Source: Planctomycetales bacterium (lineage in GTDB: Bacteria > Planctomycetota > Phycisphaerae > SM23-33). Taken from it: a DNA stretch of 14,547 nucleotides. The translations under genes and the position numbers were made by a program. The notes under the pieces were generated by a model. It saw only the letters and a program-made list of their open reading frames with translations. It had not been told where the DNA came from and did not search any database. Every line of letters begins with the position of its first letter. Within the stretch, counting starts at the first letter, position 1. Shown one piece after another: positions 13,147-14,547 of the stretch. The stretch is from contig DAOWOP010000052.1 of assembly GCA_030642005.1 (NCBI GenBank), forward strand, positions 1-14,547, read 5' to 3'.

Positions 13147-14076
13147 ATGAAAAATGTAACGATTGTATTGGCAGTAGTGGCTGTATTGGTTCTGGCCGGG
13201 CCGGCCTGGGGTGCTCTTACCACCTGGAATCGCCTACCGGCGAGCGGACCGGGCGGCTGGGAAGACAACGGCAACTGGGATGACGACGAGCCGACCTCCG
13301 CCCACATCGCCCTCATCAACAACGGTGGGACCGCCGTCGTTACGGGCACGGACGTGTGCCTTGAGTTGAAACTTTCATTTGGAACAACTCAAACCGGACA
13401 CGCCGCGATCAGCAGCGGCAGCCTGACCGCCGGCGGACTCTACATTGGAGTCAGGAATACCGGCGTTACCTCTGCGAATGCCTCCACCTTCACGCAGACC
13501 GACGGGGACGTCATCTGTGACGGATTCGTCATTGTCGGCGGCGCCCTCCTCAACTCCTGGGGCGGGAAGGGAAAGTACACAATCTCCGGAGGCAGCCTCA
13601 CTGCCACAACGTTGGACATCCAATTTGGACCCACAGCCGGGCAGGAAGGAATCCTCAGGGTAGAAGGCGCCGACGCTTCGATCGGTATAGGGGCTTACAA
13701 CCAGAACCCGCAGGGATCGCCGAGTCTGCCGGCAGTGCTCCAGTGCGCTGTGGACGCAGATTCCGGCATCAGCCTGATCGGCGTTACCGGCACCGCCGCC
13801 TTCTACGACGGCAGCATCCTCGACATGGACTTCCTGGACGCGACGAAGGCGGACAAATGGGACCTGCTTACAGCCGGAGCTACCGTGGGCGAAGCAAACC
13901 TCGTCCTGAAAGCCGAAGACCAGTTTGACGGCACCACCGGCTGGACGATTGACTGGCGCAATGCGGGCAACGGCAGAACGCTCAGAGCGACCTACGTTCC
14001 CGAACCGGCGACGATGGCGCTTCTGGGAATCGGCGGACTGGGCGTCATGCTCCGCCGACGTCGTAATCGGGCATAG
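13147..14076 (+). CDS. PEP-CTERM sorting domain surface protein
   Basis: A 309-residue exported protein. I chose ATG 13147, preceded by AAGGGAG, because the signal peptide then starts normally: KN, hydrophobic 5-17, probable cleavage after AWG (20-22). In-frame upstream codons (GTG 13093) would put 18 polar residues before it. The mature part opens with GGWEDNGNWDDDEPTSAHIALINNG (36-60) and continues in Gly/Thr/Ser-rich strand repeats (SSGSLTAGGLYIG, ISGGSLTATTLDI), suggesting a beta-helix or sandwich. The C-terminus is a complete PEP-CTERM signal: VPEP (284-287), a hydrophobic stretch (288-301) and RRRRNR (303-308). The exosortase system would cut near PEP and deliver the protein to the cell surface. 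Function beyond that is unknown; there are no catalytic motifs. An intrinsic terminator follows. Confidence 0.9.
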   Translation: MKNVTIVLAVVAVLVLAGPAWGALTTWNRLPASGPGGWEDNGNWDDDEPTSAHIALINNGGTAVVTGTDVCLELKLSFGTTQTGHAAISSGSLTAGGLYIGVRNTGVTSANASTFTQTDGDVICDGFVIVGGALLNSWGGKGKYTISGGSLTATTLDIQFGPTAGQEGILRVEGADASIGIGAYNQNPQGSPSLPAVLQCAVDADSGISLIGVTGTAAFYDGSILDMDFLDATKADKWDLLTAGATVGEANLVLKAEDQFDGTTGWTIDWRNAGNGRTLRATYVPEPATMALLGIGGLGVMLRRRRNRA

Positions 14077-14097
14077 TAACCGGTAGCAGACAGGGAT

Positions 14098-14136
14098 AAG
14101 CCCAGCCTCGCGGGACAGGTTCGAATGGCTGGGCTT
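14098..14136. terminator. Hairpin with perfect 10-bp stem after the PEP-CTERM gene
   Basis: AAGCCCAGCC (14098-14107) and GGCTGGGCTT (14127-14136) pair perfectly around a 19-nt loop. No T run follows directly, so it may be the first part of a tandem terminator or a 3'-end protecting hairpin. The stronger terminator follows 20 bp later. Confidence 0.5.
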
Positions 14137-14156
14137 GTTCCCCATTCGGATTTTTA

Positions 14157-14205
14157 CCCGCAGCCCACGGAATGCTTCTCTTTCTCCGTGGGCTGTGGGT
14201 TTTTT
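14157..14205 (+). terminator. Rho-independent terminator of the PEP-CTERM gene
   Basis: CAGCCCACGGA (14161-14171) pairs perfectly with TCCGTGGGCTG (14085 + 100 = 14185-14195), extended by a G-T pair and CCC/GGG to a 15-bp stem with a 13-nt loop, and followed at once by TTTTTT (to 14205). This is a textbook intrinsic terminator on the plus strand. Confidence 0.85.
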
Positions 14206-14275
14206 AATTTCCATTGTGTTTTACGCCTTTTTCTCTCGCCAGGCGGCTGTTCGCCGTCCCGAGGGGGGCGACCCG

Positions 14276-14314
14276 GCTACGGCTCGCTTCGCCGAGACGA
14301 GAGCCTGCCGTAGC
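14276..14314. repeat. GC-rich hairpin containing dispersed repeat copy 2
   Basis: GCTACGG (14276-14282) and CCGTAGC (14308-14314) are perfect inverted arms; inner CTCG/GAG-type blocks add pairs. The right arm carries GAGCCTGCCGTAGC (14301-14314), identical to 10220-10233. It resembles a REP-type intergenic palindrome. Confidence 0.55.
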
Positions 14315-14381
14315 ACGGTCGGAAAATCCCGCATTTCAACTGGTACAGCTTTGGGGGAGCAGGCCAATTCGGAGTCCATCC

Positions 14382-14409
14382 GTTCACATATGCGCGCGCG
14401 AACGTGAAC
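14382..14409. promoter_or_regulatory. 28-bp palindromic site, copy 1 (imperfect)
   Basis: Starts GTTCAC, has the core TGCGCGCGC, ends AACGTGAAC. It differs from the perfect copy at 14492-14519 at three positions (the ATA in place of GTT at 14388-14390 and G in place of A at 14400). Repeated near-identical palindromes ahead of an unseen gene suggest transcription-factor operators. Confidence 0.6.
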
Positions 14410-14491
14410 GCGCTTTGGGGGCTTCGGGATTTTTCTGAAAAATATTAACTACCGGCTAGGCCGGGGGTTACAGATTTCACGCCCGTTTTGC

Positions 14492-14519
14492 GTTCACGTT
14501 TGCGCGCGCAAACGTGAAC
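14492..14519. promoter_or_regulatory. 28-bp palindromic site, copy 2 (perfect palindrome)
   Basis: Every one of 14 base pairs is symmetric: arms GTTCACGTTTGCGC and GCGCAAACGTGAAC. It is 110 bp from copy 1. The CpG-centred symmetric shape recalls LacI-type operators, but the regulator is unknown. Probably controls a gene starting beyond the right edge. Confidence 0.65.
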
Positions 14520-14547
14520 ACGAATGTTAATATGGAGGCGGCTTCGC

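Larger units (their letters stand above)
14206..14547. other. Gene-free right end, likely upstream region of an unseen gene
   Basis: This stretch holds the GC-rich hairpin and the two palindromes and no supported complete gene. At the very end GGAGG (14534-14538) could be a ribosome site for a gene beyond the edge, or an ATG at 14524 or 14532 could open one; the window stops too soon to choose. Confidence 0.5.

Noticed and set aside
13375..14214. 279-codon minus-strand frame opposite the PEP-CTERM gene
   Set aside because: It crosses the terminator hairpins and has no domain; the plus-strand protein has a signal peptide and sorting motif.

Overview
The window is about 14.5 kb of moderately GC-rich chromosome, probably from a Planctomycetota member of the Phycisphaerae type. 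This is an inference from three things: a PEP-CTERM surface protein, an F-type inner-membrane protein followed by prepilin-like genes, and intergenic DNA full of short degenerate repeats. No rRNA or other decisive phylogenetic marker is present, so other PVC-group bacteria are possible. I see no tRNA, rRNA, CRISPR array or transposase.

Layout, left to right. (1) Positions 1-1155, minus strand, hold a gene that runs off the left edge. It encodes a membrane site-2-type (M50) metallopeptidase fused to an enolase-type barrel; this is the most unusual object in the window. It diverges from (2) a degenerate GT4-type glycosyltransferase (1346-2473, plus). (3) Positions 2487-5535, minus strand, form a tightly packed six-gene operon read from right to left: pdxJ (vitamin B6), a DUF4258 toxin-like gene, a YgiT-type zinc-finger gene, dapA (lysine and peptidoglycan precursor), a DUF2283 gene and a LEA-2 lipoprotein. 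The toxin/antitoxin-like genes are lower in GC and start in overlap with pdxJ, so they look like an acquired module lodged in a housekeeping operon. (4) 5688-7358, plus, is a secreted calcineurin-like phosphoesterase with a GC-rich nested palindrome inside its N-terminal linker codons. (5) 7537-11648, minus, is a secretion/pilus-type cluster: a GspF/PilC-like protein, then a 265-bp gap holding a large imperfect inverted repeat, then three overlapping or abutting prepilin-like genes (PilV/GspI-like, PilX-like with a long beta-strand-rich body, GspJ/PilW-like). (6) 11864-14076, plus, holds an AraC-family regulator, a six-codon open frame with a strong ribosome binding site, and a PEP-CTERM protein ending at a strong intrinsic terminator. 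(7) 14206-14547 has no complete gene. It carries a hairpin sharing 14 bp with the gap at 10.2 kb and two copies of a 28-bp palindrome, probably operators for a gene beyond the right edge.

The metabolic operon makes pyridoxine phosphate and dihydrodipicolinate. The GspF/prepilin cluster and the PEP-CTERM protein belong to the cell envelope and export. The regulator next to the PEP-CTERM gene may control it, but no binding site is proven. Intergenic DNA repeatedly shows 7-bp-period tandem repeats and small GC-rich hairpins, which seems to be a genome-wide habit of this organism.
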